Assembly: GCF_004340685.1 (NCBI RefSeq)
Contig: NZ_SLUN01000027.1
Span: 1 to 64,000, forward strand
Source of the DNA: Hydrogenispora ethanolica
GTDB taxonomy: Bacteria > Bacillota > UBA4882 > UBA8346
Direction: 5' to 3'
DNA: 64,000 nt
The stretch's first letter is position 1. Each line of letters opens with the position of its first letter. The notes under the pieces were generated by a model. That model searched no databases, was not told the DNA's origin, and saw only the letters and a program-made list of their open reading frames with translations. Shown here one piece after another: positions 17,684 through 27,167 of this stretch. The position numbers and the translations under genes were made by a program.

Positions 17684-18086
17684 AATCCCGGTTGCCATCA
17701 AAGAACAGCTGATCGCGCAGACGCGCCGGGAACTTCCCAATGAGGCTTGCGGCTATCTGGCGGGTCAAGATGAAACGGTGAAGGCGTTGCTCCCGATGAC
17801 CAACGCCGATCATAGCCCGGAACATTTTTCATTCATTCCCGAGGAACAGTTCCGGGCGGTCAAGGCGAGCCGGGCTCAGGGATTGCGGCTGATCGCGGTA
17901 TACCATAGCCATCCTTCCTCGCCGGCGCGCTTGTCGGAGGAAGATTTGCGGCTGCTGAACGATCCGGATCTGGTGTACCTGATCGTTTCCTTCATGGCCG
18001 CCGAGCCGGCGATCAAAGCCTATCGGGTCCGCTCAAGGGAAGTATCGGAGATTGTCATCGAATTCACGGAGGAGGAACCGGCATGA
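17676..18086 (+). CDS. JAMM/Mov34 metalloprotease (HcyD-like)
   Basis: This 136-aa protein has the whole JAMM zinc site: Glu in NEACGYLAG (about residue 23) and HSHPSSPARLSEED (about 76-89, pattern HXH, then seven residues, then SXXD). The family hydrolyses bonds after Gly-Gly. Its likely substrate is the sulfur carrier encoded 2 kb upstream, whose Gly-Gly is masked by eight extra residues. It overlaps both neighbours (eight bases upstream, ATGA downstream), so it is translationally coupled to the activating enzyme and the sulfite reductase. Confidence 0.9.
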   Translation: MLRIPVAIKEQLIAQTRRELPNEACGYLAGQDETVKALLPMTNADHSPEHFSFIPEEQFRAVKASRAQGLRLIAVYHSHPSSPARLSEEDLRLLNDPDLVYLIVSFMAAEPAIKAYRVRSREVSEIVIEFTEEEPA

Positions 18087-18946
18087 GTACACCGGATTTC
18101 GATCTGGCTGCCTTGAAAAAGGTCGGTATGATTCAGCAGAAACAAAAGGAATACTTCGCCATGCGCCTGCATGCGGTCGGCGGCGATTTCAGCGCCGCGC
18201 AGCTGCAAAAAGTGGCCGAGGTTGCCGCCGCCTACGGCCGGGGCCAGATCCATCTTTCGACCCGCCAGGGAATTGAGATTCATTTCGTCCACTATTCCAA
18301 GCTGGAAGCGGCCCGGCTTGAGCTCGAAAAGGCGGGGATCGCCATGGGCGCTTGCGGCCCGCGGATCCGGATCGTGGTGGCTTGCCCCGGCAGCTCCACT
18401 TGCCGCTGGGGGACGATTGACACCAAAACCGTGGCCCGTTCTTTGGACGAAAAATATTTCCGGCAGGATACACCGCATAAATTCAAGATGGCGGTCACCG
18501 GGTGCCCCCATAATTGCGCCAAAGCCACTGAGAACGATCTGGGCATCATGGGCGGCATTCTGCCGGCCTGGCAGAGCGAGCGCTGTACGGGCTGCGATCT
18601 CTGCGTCAATAGCTGCCCGGCGGGGGCCATCTATCAACAGGACGGCGAGTACCGTTTGGATGAGACAAAATGTATCTATTGCAGCATTTGTACGGCCAAT
18701 TGCCCCACGGACGCCTGGTTCGCGGCCAAACAAGGATATATCGTATGGATCGGCGGCACCATGGGCAAGACTCCCCGGCTGGCTACCAAGCTGCGGACAT
18801 TGATCGAGGATGAGGCGGAGCTGTACCGGCTGGTCGACAAGGTGGTCGAATACTACCGGCAACACGGCAGAAAACGGGAACGTTTCGGCCATATGATCGA
18901 CCGGATCGGGCCGGATAAGGTGAAGGAGGATCTTTTAAATGAGTGA
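18083..18946 (+). CDS. Compact siroheme sulfite/nitrite reductase with ferredoxin domain
   Basis: This 287-aa protein combines a nitrite/sulfite reductase half and two ferredoxin clusters. The siroheme-[4Fe-4S] site is CPGSSTC and, further on, TGCPHNCAKA (CX5C and CX3C). An inserted ferredoxin domain follows with CTGCDLCVNSCPAG and CIYCSICTANCPTD, then the chain closes. It resembles COG2221 dissimilatory-type subunits but is short and single. Lying between sulfur-carrier genes and tusA/cysH, it most likely reduces sulfite to sulfide during assimilation, using ferredoxin-level electrons. A nitrite role is possible in principle but unsupported here. Confidence 0.88.
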   Translation: MSTPDFDLAALKKVGMIQQKQKEYFAMRLHAVGGDFSAAQLQKVAEVAAAYGRGQIHLSTRQGIEIHFVHYSKLEAARLELEKAGIAMGACGPRIRIVVACPGSSTCRWGTIDTKTVARSLDEKYFRQDTPHKFKMAVTGCPHNCAKATENDLGIMGGILPAWQSERCTGCDLCVNSCPAGAIYQQDGEYRLDETKCIYCSICTANCPTDAWFAAKQGYIVWIGGTMGKTPRLATKLRTLIEDEAELYRLVDKVVEYYRQHGRKRERFGHMIDRIGPDKVKEDLLNE

Positions 18947-19172
18947 AGTGAAAAAAAGCATCGATCTCCACGGGGTAGTCTGCCCGTTGAATTTCGTCAA
19001 GACCAAATTGGCCCTGGAAGAGCTGGCGGCGGGCGAGCGCTTGGAAGTGGTCCTGGATGAGGGCGACGCCATGTTGAATGTGCCGCGCAGCCTCAAGGAG
19101 GAAGGGCACAAGATTATCAAGGTCACGCCGGAAGGCGAGGTTTATCGAATTATCGTCGAAAAAGGAGTCTGA
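18939..19172 (+). CDS. tusA: TusA family sulfur-transfer protein
   Basis: This 77-aa protein has the TusA core: DLHGVVCPLNFVKTKLALEE with the persulfide cysteine in VCPLNFVK, a central ELAAGERLEVVLDEGDAMLNVP strand-turn and the closing strand KVTPEGEVYRIIVEKG. It overlaps the sulfite reductase by eight bases. TusA proteins pass protein-bound sulfur. Here it may bind or deliver sulfur between the sulfite reductase and the carrier thiocarboxylate system, which is inference from position. Confidence 0.9.
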   Translation: MSEVKKSIDLHGVVCPLNFVKTKLALEELAAGERLEVVLDEGDAMLNVPRSLKEEGHKIIKVTPEGEVYRIIVEKGV

Positions 19173-19238
19173 GCCGTTGGGCGAAGAGATTTGCAATACC
19201 GGGCGAATCTCGGCTGACTCCGAAGGGAGAGGCTGAAC

Positions 19239-19966
19239 ATGCAGATGGAACTGTCCGAAATACAGTCCCGCTATGGGGATTATCCGGCGCCGGAATTGTT
19301 GCGGGAGATGACGGCCCGCTACGGTAGCCGGATTGCCTTGGCTTCCAGCCTGGGCGCGGAAGATCAAGTGTTAACCGATATGCTGCTGGCCATCGATCCG
19401 GCGGCCCGCATTTTTGTCCTGGATACCGGACGGCTGCCTCAGGAGACCTATGCGACCATTCAGGCGACCATGCGCCGTTATCATTTTCATTATGAGATCT
19501 ACGCCCCGGATAGCGCGGAGTTGGAAGCGCTGGTCCGGGAACATGGGCCCGATCTGTTTTATGAAAGTATCGAACTCCGCCAGCAATGTTGTCAGGTACG
19601 AAAGCTTCAGCCGTTGCAACGGGTCTTGGGGACGCTGGATGTCTGGATCACCGGGCTGCGCCGCGAACAAGCGGTGACCCGGACCGCCACGCAAACGATC
19701 GAGTGGGATGAGGCCCACCAGTTGCTCAAGTTGAATCCTTTGGCCAACTGGACTACCGAGGAGGTCTGGCAATATCTCCGGGATCATCAGGTGCCTTACA
19801 ATCCGTTGCATGACCGGAATTACCCCAGCATCGGCTGCGCGCCGTGCACCCGGGCCATCGCCGCCGGCGAAGACCTGCGGGCCGGCCGTTGGTGGTGGGA
19901 GGCTCCGGAGCATAAGGAGTGCGGCTTGCATTACCGGAACGGCAGATTGGAACGGGTGAGGGAAAC

Positions 19967-19970
<4 letters not shown>
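19239..19970 (+). CDS. cysH: Adenylyl-sulfate (APS) reductase, CysH family
   Basis: This 243-aa enzyme reduces adenosine 5'-phosphosulfate to sulfite. The pairs CC (in RQQCCQVRK, about residue 118) and CAPC (about 206) bind a [4Fe-4S] cluster, which marks the APS-specific type rather than the PAPS type. The catalytic cysteine is in KECGLHY near the C-terminus. Other features are [12 protein letters not shown] and [13 protein letters not shown]. Because it uses APS directly, no APS kinase is needed, in line with the degenerate CysC domain fused to CysN. It overlaps cysD by ATGA. Confidence 0.94.
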
Positions 19971-20847
<877 letters not shown>

Positions 20848-20848
<1 letters not shown>

Positions 20849-22653
20849 TGGACAATCAACAAGAGCAGATGAATATCGTGATCGTCGGCCATGTCGACCA
20901 CGGCAAAAGCACGGTCATCGGCCGGATGCTGGCGGATACGGGCTCGCTCCCCGAAGGCAAGCTGGAGCAGGTCCGGCTCAATTGTGAGCGGAACGCCAAA
21001 CCGTTTGAGTACGCTTTCCTGCTCGATGCCCTCAAGGATGAGCAGGCCCAGGGGATTACCATCGACACCGCCCGCTGTTTCTTTAAAACCGCCAAACGGC
21101 ATTATATCATCATTGACGCGCCGGGGCACATCGAGTTTTTAAAGAACATGATCAGCGGCGCCGCCCGGGCGGAGGCCGCGCTATTAGTGATCGACGCCAA
21201 GGAGGGCATCCGCGAGAATTCGCGCCGCCACGGCTTCATGCTGTCGATGCTGGGCGTCAAACAGATTGTGGTCCTGGTGAATAAGATGGATCTGGTCCAT
21301 TATAGCCAGACCGTCTATGACCAAGTCGTGGCGGAGTTCGCCGCGTTCCTGGCGCAGATCGGCGTCGAGCCCCAAGCCTTTGTGCCGATCTCCGCCCGGG
21401 ACGGCGACAATCTGGCCTTCCGCTCGGCTAACCTTCCTTGGTACCAGGGGCCCAGCGTTTTGGAGCTGATGGACGGCTTCCGGAAAGAGAAGGACCAAGC
21501 GGAACAGCCATTCCGTTTTCCGGTGCAGGACATCTATAAGTTCACCGCCGGCGGCGACGACCGGCGCATCTTCGCCGGAACCGTCGAGACCGGGGTGATC
21601 CGGACCGGGGATGAGGTCATCTTCATGCCGTCCGGCAAGCGTTCGACGATCCGGAGCATCGAAGGGTTCAACCAGCCGGTCCGGAACGAGGTCGGCCCCG
21701 GCCAGGCCACCGGGTTTACGCTGACCACCCAGATCTATGTCAAGCCGGGCGAGATCCTGTGCCGCGGCGGCGAATCCCTTCCGCATCAGGGCGGCACCTT
21801 CCGGGCCAACCTGTTTTGGATGGGCAAACATCCGCTGATCAAGGAGAAGAAGTACCAACTCAAACTGGCCACCAGCCGGGCGACGGTGACGCTGCAGCAG
21901 ATTACCAAGGTGCTCAACTCCGCCGATCTGACCGCCGAGACCGATCGGAACCAGGTGGAACGGCACGAAGTGGCCGAGTGCATTCTGAAGACGGCCAAAC
22001 CGATCGCCTTCGATAACTCGCGGGATATCGAGGCCACCGGGCGGTTTGTGATCGTCGATAACTATGAGATCGTCGGGGGCGGAATCATCACCGAGGCTTT
22101 TGCCGATGCCGGGACCCTGGCGGCGCACGAGTTATCGCGACGGGAGTTCGCCTGGGAACGGACCGCCGTATCCCAAGCGGAACGGGAAGACCGTTACAAA
22201 CAGCAAGCCAAGTTTATCGTCATCGCCGGCGGCGACGGCCAATTTCAAAAGCAGGTCGCCCGGACGCTGGAGGTGGAGCTGTTCCGGGATGGCTACAGCG
22301 TCTACTACCTGGGCATGGCCAATCTCCTGAGCGGGTTGGGCGCCGATGTGAAGAGCCGGGCCGATGAGCGCGACGAACAGATCCGGCGCCTGGGAGAACT
22401 GGCTCATATCTTCACGGATGCCGGCCAGATTCTGATCACTAACATTCCCGAGCTGGATGAGTACGAGATTGATACGTTACGGACCTTGAACACCCCCAAT
22501 GAGATCCTGGTCTTCGATCTGGGCGGTCAAATCTTTGCCGATAATCAGCCGGTACAGTCTTTGGGTGATTCCGTCCGGGACGTGGAGCAGGCTGTATCGC
22601 AAATGAAAGCGATCTTGCGCGATCGGGCGATCCTGATCGAATATTTCATCTGA
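20848..22653 (+). CDS. cysN: CysN GTPase fused to a degenerate APS kinase (CysC-like) domain
   Basis: Residues 1-425 form the GTPase subunit of sulfate adenylyltransferase: GHVDHGKST (G1), IDAPGHIEF (G3), VNKMD (G4) and EF-Tu-like beta domains. Residues 425-601 correspond to CysC. The pattern GYSVYYLGMANLLSGLGADV and RIRRLGELAHIFTDAGQILI matches CysC, but the P-loop is IAGGDGQFQKQVA in place of GLSGSGKST, and the LDGDN aspartates are missing. The kinase half should therefore be inactive and may be structural or regulatory. The start MDNQQEQMNIVIVGHVDHG overlaps the cysD stop. Upstream in-frame sequence belongs to cysD and is excluded. Confidence 0.93.
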
Positions 22654-22669
22654 CATTTCGTTTTGACAT

Positions 22670-22740
22670 GATGCGCGGGTGTCACAGCCTGACTTTTTTG
22701 GAAACAGGGCACTGTCACCCCGCGCACGCGAAAAAGGAGG
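22670..22740 (+). terminator. Imperfect hairpin after cysN
   Basis: GCGCGGGTGTCACAG and CACTGTCACCCCGCGC are nearly complementary and lie just past cysN. The T-run is inside the loop rather than after the stem, so this is a weak terminator candidate or a transcript-stabilising hairpin. Confidence 0.4.
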
Positions 22741-22762
22741 CGGCGCTTTTCCGGTAAAGTGA

Positions 22763-22791
22763 TTGACAGTATTGGAAAGATGGAGTATGAT
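22763..22791 (+). promoter_or_regulatory. Promoter ahead of yezD and cysK
   Basis: TTGACA (22763-22768), a 17-base spacer and TATGAT (22786-22791) form a strong promoter. It would drive a leader of about 110 bases before the first YezD gene, so the yezD-yezD-cysK segment can be expressed apart from the sulfate operon. Confidence 0.75.
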
Positions 22792-22905
22792 TGCCATATA
22801 TACAAGTAAAATAGTAGGTTTATAAGGAATTTAAACCGGCGACGCGCATAGGATATACGGGTTGGAAACACGCGGTTGAAACGATCGATTGGGAAGAGGT
22901 GTTTC

Positions 22906-23097
22906 ATGATGGCGATCGGGAGAACATTCCCGTCACTCGGCGGCAGGCGGGAGCCGGCCCAGGTGATATGGGCCGCATTGCGGGGCCTGAAGAACGGTTC
23001 GGTAACCATTGTCAAGCAAGACAACCAGATCATCCAGGTGAACATTTATGAGGTTATCCCGAGCGAAGCCCGATGTACCCCGTTCTCGATCGGCTAG
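22906..23097 (+). CDS. YezD family (DUF2292) small protein, copy 1
   Basis: This 63-aa protein has the YezD core VIWAALRGLKNGSVTIVKQDNQIIQVNI: a short helix followed by a beta strand pair. I start it at ATG 22906 because AAGAGGTG lies five bases upstream; a TTG ten codons earlier lacks one. The C-terminal YEVIPSEARCTPFSIG is not conserved in the family. Function is unknown. In Firmicutes such genes often lie next to sulfur-assimilation genes, and here one sits between cysN and cysK. Confidence 0.8.
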   Translation: MMAIGRTFPSLGGRREPAQVIWAALRGLKNGSVTIVKQDNQIIQVNIYEVIPSEARCTPFSIG

Positions 23098-23149
23098 GTA
23101 ACCATCGAAATACGGGCGAACGAAAGTTCCCCAAAGGGGGATTCTAAGC

Positions 23150-23290
23150 GTGAATGAGCGAGCGAAAACCGACGGCCCGATCGCGGAAGCGGATTTACAA
23201 AAGTTGCTGTTGATGCTGGAGAAGGTCTCCTTCGGTTCGGTCACTTTAGTGATCCAAAACGGAAAAGTGGTCCAAATCGAAAGAAATGAG
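23150..23290 (+). CDS. YezD family (DUF2292) small protein, copy 2
   Basis: This 46-aa protein starts at GTG 23150 behind AAAGGGGG and ends VQIEKK. The core LLLMLEKVSFGSVTLVIQNG matches DUF2292 and the first copy 50 bases upstream, and this copy has the more typical length and end. Too short to be listed by most gene finders. The two copies differ a good deal, so they are not a recent duplicate. Function is unknown. Confidence 0.8.
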
Positions 23291-23383
23291 AAACTGCGGC
23301 TGAAATGAGCCCGAAGGGGCCCAACAAGCGAAAAACTTTTCAGCCCGGGGAAAGTAGTTTTTACAAGCACATGGAGGATGGAC

Positions 23384-24319
23384 ATGACCAAGATTGCCGA
23401 GAATTTGACTGATTTGATCGGGAACACGCCGCTGCTGCATCTGGCGAAATACGACCAAGCCCACGGTTTGGAGGCGCGGATCGTCGCCAAGCTGGAGTAT
23501 TTCAACCCCGCCGGGAGCGTGAAGGACCGCATCGGCTATGCGATGATCCGGGACGCCGAAGAACGGGGGATCTTGAAGGAGGGTTCGGTCATTATCGAAC
23601 CGACCAGCGGCAATACCGGGATCGGCCTGGCATTCGTGGCGGCGGCCAACGGGTATCGCCTGATCCTGACGATGCTGGAGACGATGAGCATCGAGCGGCG
23701 GAACCTGCTGAAAGCGCTGGGCGCGGAGATCGTGTTGATTCCCGGCCCCGAAGGCATGGCCGGCGCCATCCGCAAAGCGGTCGAACTGGCGGCCAGCATT
23801 CCCAATTCCTTCATTCCGCAGCAGTTTGACAACCCGGCCAATCCGGCGGCCCACCGCCGGACGACCGCGGAGGAGATCTGGCGCGACACCGACGGCGCGG
23901 TGGACATCTTTGTGGCCGGCGTCGGCACCGGCGGCACCATCACCGGGGTCGGGGAAGTATTGAAAGAACGGAAACCGGCGGTGCGGATCGTCGCGGTGGA
24001 ACCCCAGGATTCACCGGTTCTCTCCGGCGGCAAACCGGGACCCAACCGCATTCAGGGGCTGGGCGCCGGATTCGTGCCGGCGGTTCTGAACCGGGCCATT
24101 CTGGATGAGATTCTGCCGGTGCGGAGCGAGGACGCCTTTGAAACCTCCCGAAAATTGGCGAAGCTGGAAGGGCTGCTGGTGGGGATCTCCTCCGGCGCGG
24201 CGGTTTTCGCAGCCACCCAGCTCGCCAAGAGGCCCGAGAACCGCGGCAAAACCGTCGTCGCCCTGCTGCCGGACACCGGAGAACGCTATCTGTCCACCAC
24301 GCTGTTCCAGGCGGAATAA
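23384..24319 (+). CDS. cysK: Cysteine synthase A
   Basis: This 311-aa O-acetylserine sulfhydrylase makes cysteine from O-acetylserine and sulfide. It shows [26 protein letters not shown] with the PLP lysine, [28 protein letters not shown] for phosphate and [13 protein letters not shown] choose ATG 23384 (six bases after GGAGG) over an ATG two codons earlier that has no spacing. It is the cysteine branch of the pathway whose methionine branch uses MetY upstream. The 21-bp repeat array follows its stop. Confidence 0.95.
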   Translation: MTKIAENLTDLIGNTPLLHLAKYDQAHGLEARIVAKLEYFNPAGSVKDRIGYAMIRDAEERGILKEGSVIIEPTSGNTGIGLAFVAAANGYRLILTMLETMSIERRNLLKALGAEIVLIPGPEGMAGAIRKAVELAASIPNSFIPQQFDNPANPAAHRRTTAEEIWRDTDGAVDIFVAGVGTGGTITGVGEVLKERKPAVRIVAVEPQDSPVLSGGKPGPNRIQGLGAGFVPAVLNRAILDEILPVRSEDAFETSRKLAKLEGLLVGISSGAAVFAATQLAKRPENRGKTVVALLPDTGERYLSTTLFQAE

Positions 24320-24350
24320 AATCCGGCGCGGGAAGCGCCGGATGAGCATC

Positions 24351-24640
24351 TTCAACCATACAAAGAACTGCTTCGGCCACCCAAGGAACATCTTCGGCGA
24401 CTGGAGGTACATCTTCAGTCGCTCAGGGAACTGCTTCGGTGACCCAAGTAAGTTCTTCGGCGGCTGAAGGAACATCTTCAGTCGCTTAAGGAACTGCTTC
24501 GGTGACTCAAGTAAGTTCTTCGGCGACTGGAGGAACATCTTCAGCCGCTTAAGGAACTGTTTTGGTGACCCAAGGAACAGCTTCGGCGGTTGAAGGAAGC
24601 TTTTGTAACCCCAGGGACGTCTCTGCGATCGAAAGAGCAT
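24351..24640. repeat. Degenerate 21-bp array with 63-bp higher-order period
   Basis: At least eleven successive 21-base units run from about 24364, sharing GGAAC..CTTCGG or CTTCAG. Units 0, 3, 6 and 9 resemble each other (GAACTGCTTCGGTGACCCAA type), units 1, 4, 7 and 10 form a second set (GAACATCTTCGGCGACTGGA type), and units 2, 5 and 8 a third (CATCTTCAGTCGCTTAA type), so the true period is 63 bases. The minus strand stays open and reads as QFLKRLK MFLQSPK heptads. No start site or conserved domain supports a protein. It lies between the convergent cysK and terC genes. Confidence 0.88.
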
Positions 24641-24693
24641 CTGCCGGAACTCCTCACAAGAGAGCCGTCAAATGTTTCTTTTTTATGGCCGAA

Positions 24694-25539
24694 TCAGTTT
24701 TTAGCTCTCCCGGCCGATTGAGGCTGTTCACGATGGATGACCGAGGCCAAAATGCTGACGCCCAGGATCGCGAAGATCGTCAAGACCGAAGTTTGAATCG
24801 GCACTTCGATCTGGAAGAACAGGATGAGCATCTTGACGCCGGTTAAAACCAGGATCAATGCGACGCCGTATTGAACGTAACGGAAAGCCTGATGGAGCTT
24901 TTCCAAAATGAAGTATAGGGAACGCAGCCCCAGGATGGCGCAGATGTTGGAGGTGAAGACGATCAGCGGATCGGTGGTGATCGAAAAGATGGCCGGGATC
25001 GAATCAATGGCGAAGATGATGTCCGATGCTTCGATCACGACCAGCACCGCCAGCAAGGGAGTGGCATAGATCATATGCTTTTTGCGGATAAAGAAGCGGT
25101 CGCCGCTGAGGGTGGGGGAAACCGGAATGATCTTCCTCAGTAATTTCAGGACGAAACTGTCCTGAAAATTGGCCGCCTCGTCCTTGTGGGTGACCATTTT
25201 AATGCCGCTGACCACCAGCAGCGCGCCGAAGATGTATAATACCCAATGGAAGCGGTTGACCACCGCCGCCCCCAGCAGGATGAAGATGAGCCGCAGAATC
25301 ACCGCGCCGAAGATCCCATAGTTCAATACCCGCCGTTGGTACGGGGCAGGGATCCCAAAGGTGCTGAAAATGAGCAAAAACAGGAAGAGATTGTCCACGC
25401 TCAGGCTCTGTTCGATGACATAACCGCCCAGAAATTGCAGGGCTTTCTCGGCTCCCAGCCACCAGTAGATTCCCGCATTCAATAGCAACGATAAACCAAT
25501 CCAGAAAAAAGTCCATAATAGTGCGCGTTTGATCGGCAT
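24694..25539 (-). CDS. TerC family membrane protein, copy 1
   Basis: This 281-aa protein has about seven membrane helices and the TerC metal-site acids in LSVDNLFLFLLIF (about 50-62) and EASDIIFAIDSIPAIFSIT (about 165-183). The family members that follow yybP-ykoY riboswitches export or handle Mn2+, and such a leader lies just upstream. I start it at MPIKRALLW, with AAAGGAGAG ahead; a longer in-frame version would extend into the leader and is rejected. Very close relative of the next gene, so this is a tandem duplication that has diverged. Confidence 0.92.
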   Translation of the reverse strand: MPIKRALLWTFFWIGLSLLLNAGIYWWLGAEKALQFLGGYVIEQSLSVDNLFLFLLIFSTFGIPAPYQRRVLNYGIFGAVILRLIFILLGAAVVNRFHWVLYIFGALLVVSGIKMVTHKDEAANFQDSFVLKLLRKIIPVSPTLSGDRFFIRKKHMIYATPLLAVLVVIEASDIIFAIDSIPAIFSITTDPLIVFTSNICAILGLRSLYFILEKLHQAFRYVQYGVALILVLTGVKMLILFFQIEVPIQTSVLTIFAILGVSILASVIHREQPQSAGRAKN

Positions 25540-25639
25540 GATGCTCTCTCCTTTTATGATATCAAAGTTAAATTTGATTTTTGAAGCCGGACGTGATGGA
25601 AAAATGAAGGGATTGTTACATCCCGTATCGCTTATCATC

Positions 25640-25765
25640 AATCAAAAACCCTGCATCCGACGGTGGAATGCAGAGTTTTCTCAACTTGCGCTGGGAAACC
25701 TTGGCGAATGAGTTCTCCGGTGGTGCGCCGCTCGGGGGACTAAACGCAAAGATGCAATCATTACC
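25640..25765 (-). ncRNA. yybP-ykoY-like manganese riboswitch upstream of TerC copy 1
   Basis: Read on the minus strand, GCGCAAGTTGAGA, then CTCTGCATTCCA and CGGATGCAGGGTTTTT match the second TerC leader almost base for base over the 3' half, including the terminator hairpin that ends in a T-run. The 5' half (TTTAGTCCCCCGAGCGG) fits the usual GGGGAGUAG box poorly, so the aptamer is divergent or partly decayed. Expected action: Mn2+ binding prevents the terminator and allows terC expression. Confidence 0.65.
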
Positions 25766-25878
25766 GGAACAAGGTATTTCACGGATTATTTTACCACGAT
25801 GGAATTCCCGACTCAAGGCTGGCGATGCCGTGCCCCGTTGGTACGATTGGGTTTCCCATGCCAACCGGTTCCGCGGTT

Positions 25879-26721
25879 TCACGGACTTTCTTTGGAGACC
25901 GGGAGTTTCTCCCGGCAGAATAGCGAAGCCAGGATGCTGACGGCCAAAATGGCGAAGATCACCGTCACGGAAAGGACGATCGGCACCTCGATGTGAAACA
26001 TCAGGATCAAGAGCTTCACTCCGGTCAGGGTCAGGATCAAGGCGACGCCGTATTGGACGAAACGGAAAAGCTGATGGAGTTTTTCCAGTACGAAATACAT
26101 TGACCGCAACCCCAGAATGGCCAGGACGTTCGAGGTAAACACGATAAAGGTGTCGGTAGTGATGGAAAAGATGGCCGGGATGGAATCAATGGCAAAAACG
26201 ATGTCCGAGGCTTCGACCACCGCCAGCACCGCCAAAAGCGGTGTCGCGTATAATACCCGGTCTTTCCGGACGAAAAAGCGGTCGCCTTCCAAAGCCGGGG
26301 AGACCGGAATAATTCTCGCCAGAGCCCGTAACGCGAAACTATCCCCGTAATCATTCTTTTCTTCTTTACGGGAGAACATTTTGATGCCGCTGACTACCAG
26401 CAAGACTCCGAAAACATACAGGACCCAGTGAAAGCGGTTCACCACCGCCGCTCCCAGTAGGATAAAGAGCAGCCGCAAGATAATCGCGCCGATGATGCCA
26501 TAGTTCAGAACGCGCCGCTGATAATGGACTGGGATTCCAAAACTGCTGAAAATCATCAGGAACAAAAAGAGATTGTCAATGCTCAGACTCTTTTCGATAA
26601 TATATCCGCCCAGAAACTGGAGGGCTTTTTCGCTGCCCATAAACCAGTAAACTCCCGCATTGAACAGCAGTGCAATCCCGATCCAAAATAAAGTCCACAA
26701 AAGAGCCCGTTTGATCGTCAT
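25879..26721 (-). CDS. TerC family membrane protein, copy 2
   Basis: This 280-aa paralogue of the previous gene keeps both acidic metal motifs, LSIDNLFLFLMIF and EASDIVFAIDSIPAIFSIT. It starts at MTIKRALLW, six bases after GGGGGAG. A typical yybP-ykoY leader lies upstream, so it is probably a Mn2+ transporter or metal loader under Mn2+ control. The C-terminus (LASLFCREKLPVSKESP) differs from copy 1. Two linked copies with separate riboswitches suggest that dosage or tuning matters. Confidence 0.92.
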   Translation of the reverse strand: MTIKRALLWTLFWIGIALLFNAGVYWFMGSEKALQFLGGYIIEKSLSIDNLFLFLMIFSSFGIPVHYQRRVLNYGIIGAIILRLLFILLGAAVVNRFHWVLYVFGVLLVVSGIKMFSRKEEKNDYGDSFALRALARIIPVSPALEGDRFFVRKDRVLYATPLLAVLAVVEASDIVFAIDSIPAIFSITTDTFIVFTSNVLAILGLRSMYFVLEKLHQLFRFVQYGVALILTLTGVKLLILMFHIEVPIVLSVTVIFAILAVSILASLFCREKLPVSKESP

Positions 26722-26814
26722 CTGTTTCTCCCCCGTTGCCCCAATAGTATTCCCGATTAAATCTTTGTTTGATTGCGTCTTTCCTTGGCTGGCGTAATCG
26801 ATCCGGTTGCAAGG

Positions 26815-26955
26815 AACAAAAAAACTCCGCATCCGCCGCTGGAATGCAGAGTCTCACAGAACTTACGCCAACAAAGCCGGGTTATGAAACCGTATTGACG
26901 ACTTTGTTTCCCGCTTACAAACCGGCGGGCCCGTTACTCCCTCTGGAAAAGAAAC
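26815..26955 (-). ncRNA. yybP-ykoY manganese riboswitch upstream of TerC copy 2
   Basis: On the minus strand the leader begins CCAGAGGGAGTAACGGG (the GGGAGUA box), continues with CCGCCGGTTTG, and reaches GTAAGTTCTGTGAGACTCTG, the box common to this class. A terminator hairpin follows: CTCTGCATTCC pairs with GGATGCGGAG and is followed by TTTTTTTG. Linkage to a TerC gene is the classic context. It should sense Mn2+ and switch transcription on. Confidence 0.82.
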
Positions 26956-27167
26956 GCTAGCAAGGAGGACAATCTCCTTACCAAGCTATTCTATCATAAC
27001 TATCCTGCCAACTCAAGTTGAATTCGGAATGTACCTGGTGAATCACAATGCGTTCCGGGAGAATCCGCGGAAAGCGCGAATGTTCACGTCAAGATCGCAA
27101 GAAATTTGCTTTGCATCCGCTGAGCGACATGTTAAAATCGAGGAAACGGGGGAAACGGAGGGCTGCG
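26956..27167. other. Gene-free spacer between divergent genes
   Basis: No gene recognised. A small inverted repeat, AAGGAG (26962-26967) and CTCCTT (26974-26979), lies next to the likely start of the riboswitch transcript. An in-frame extension of the DUF362 gene reaches into this stretch but has no ribosome site. Confidence 0.35.

Noticed and set aside
21184-22128. 314-aa minus-strand ORF opposite cysN
   Set aside because: Antisense shadow of the GTPase gene, with no family likeness.
24011-24640. 209-aa minus-strand open frame through the cysK-terC array
   Set aside because: It overlaps the cysK 3' end and the repeat array, with no start signal.
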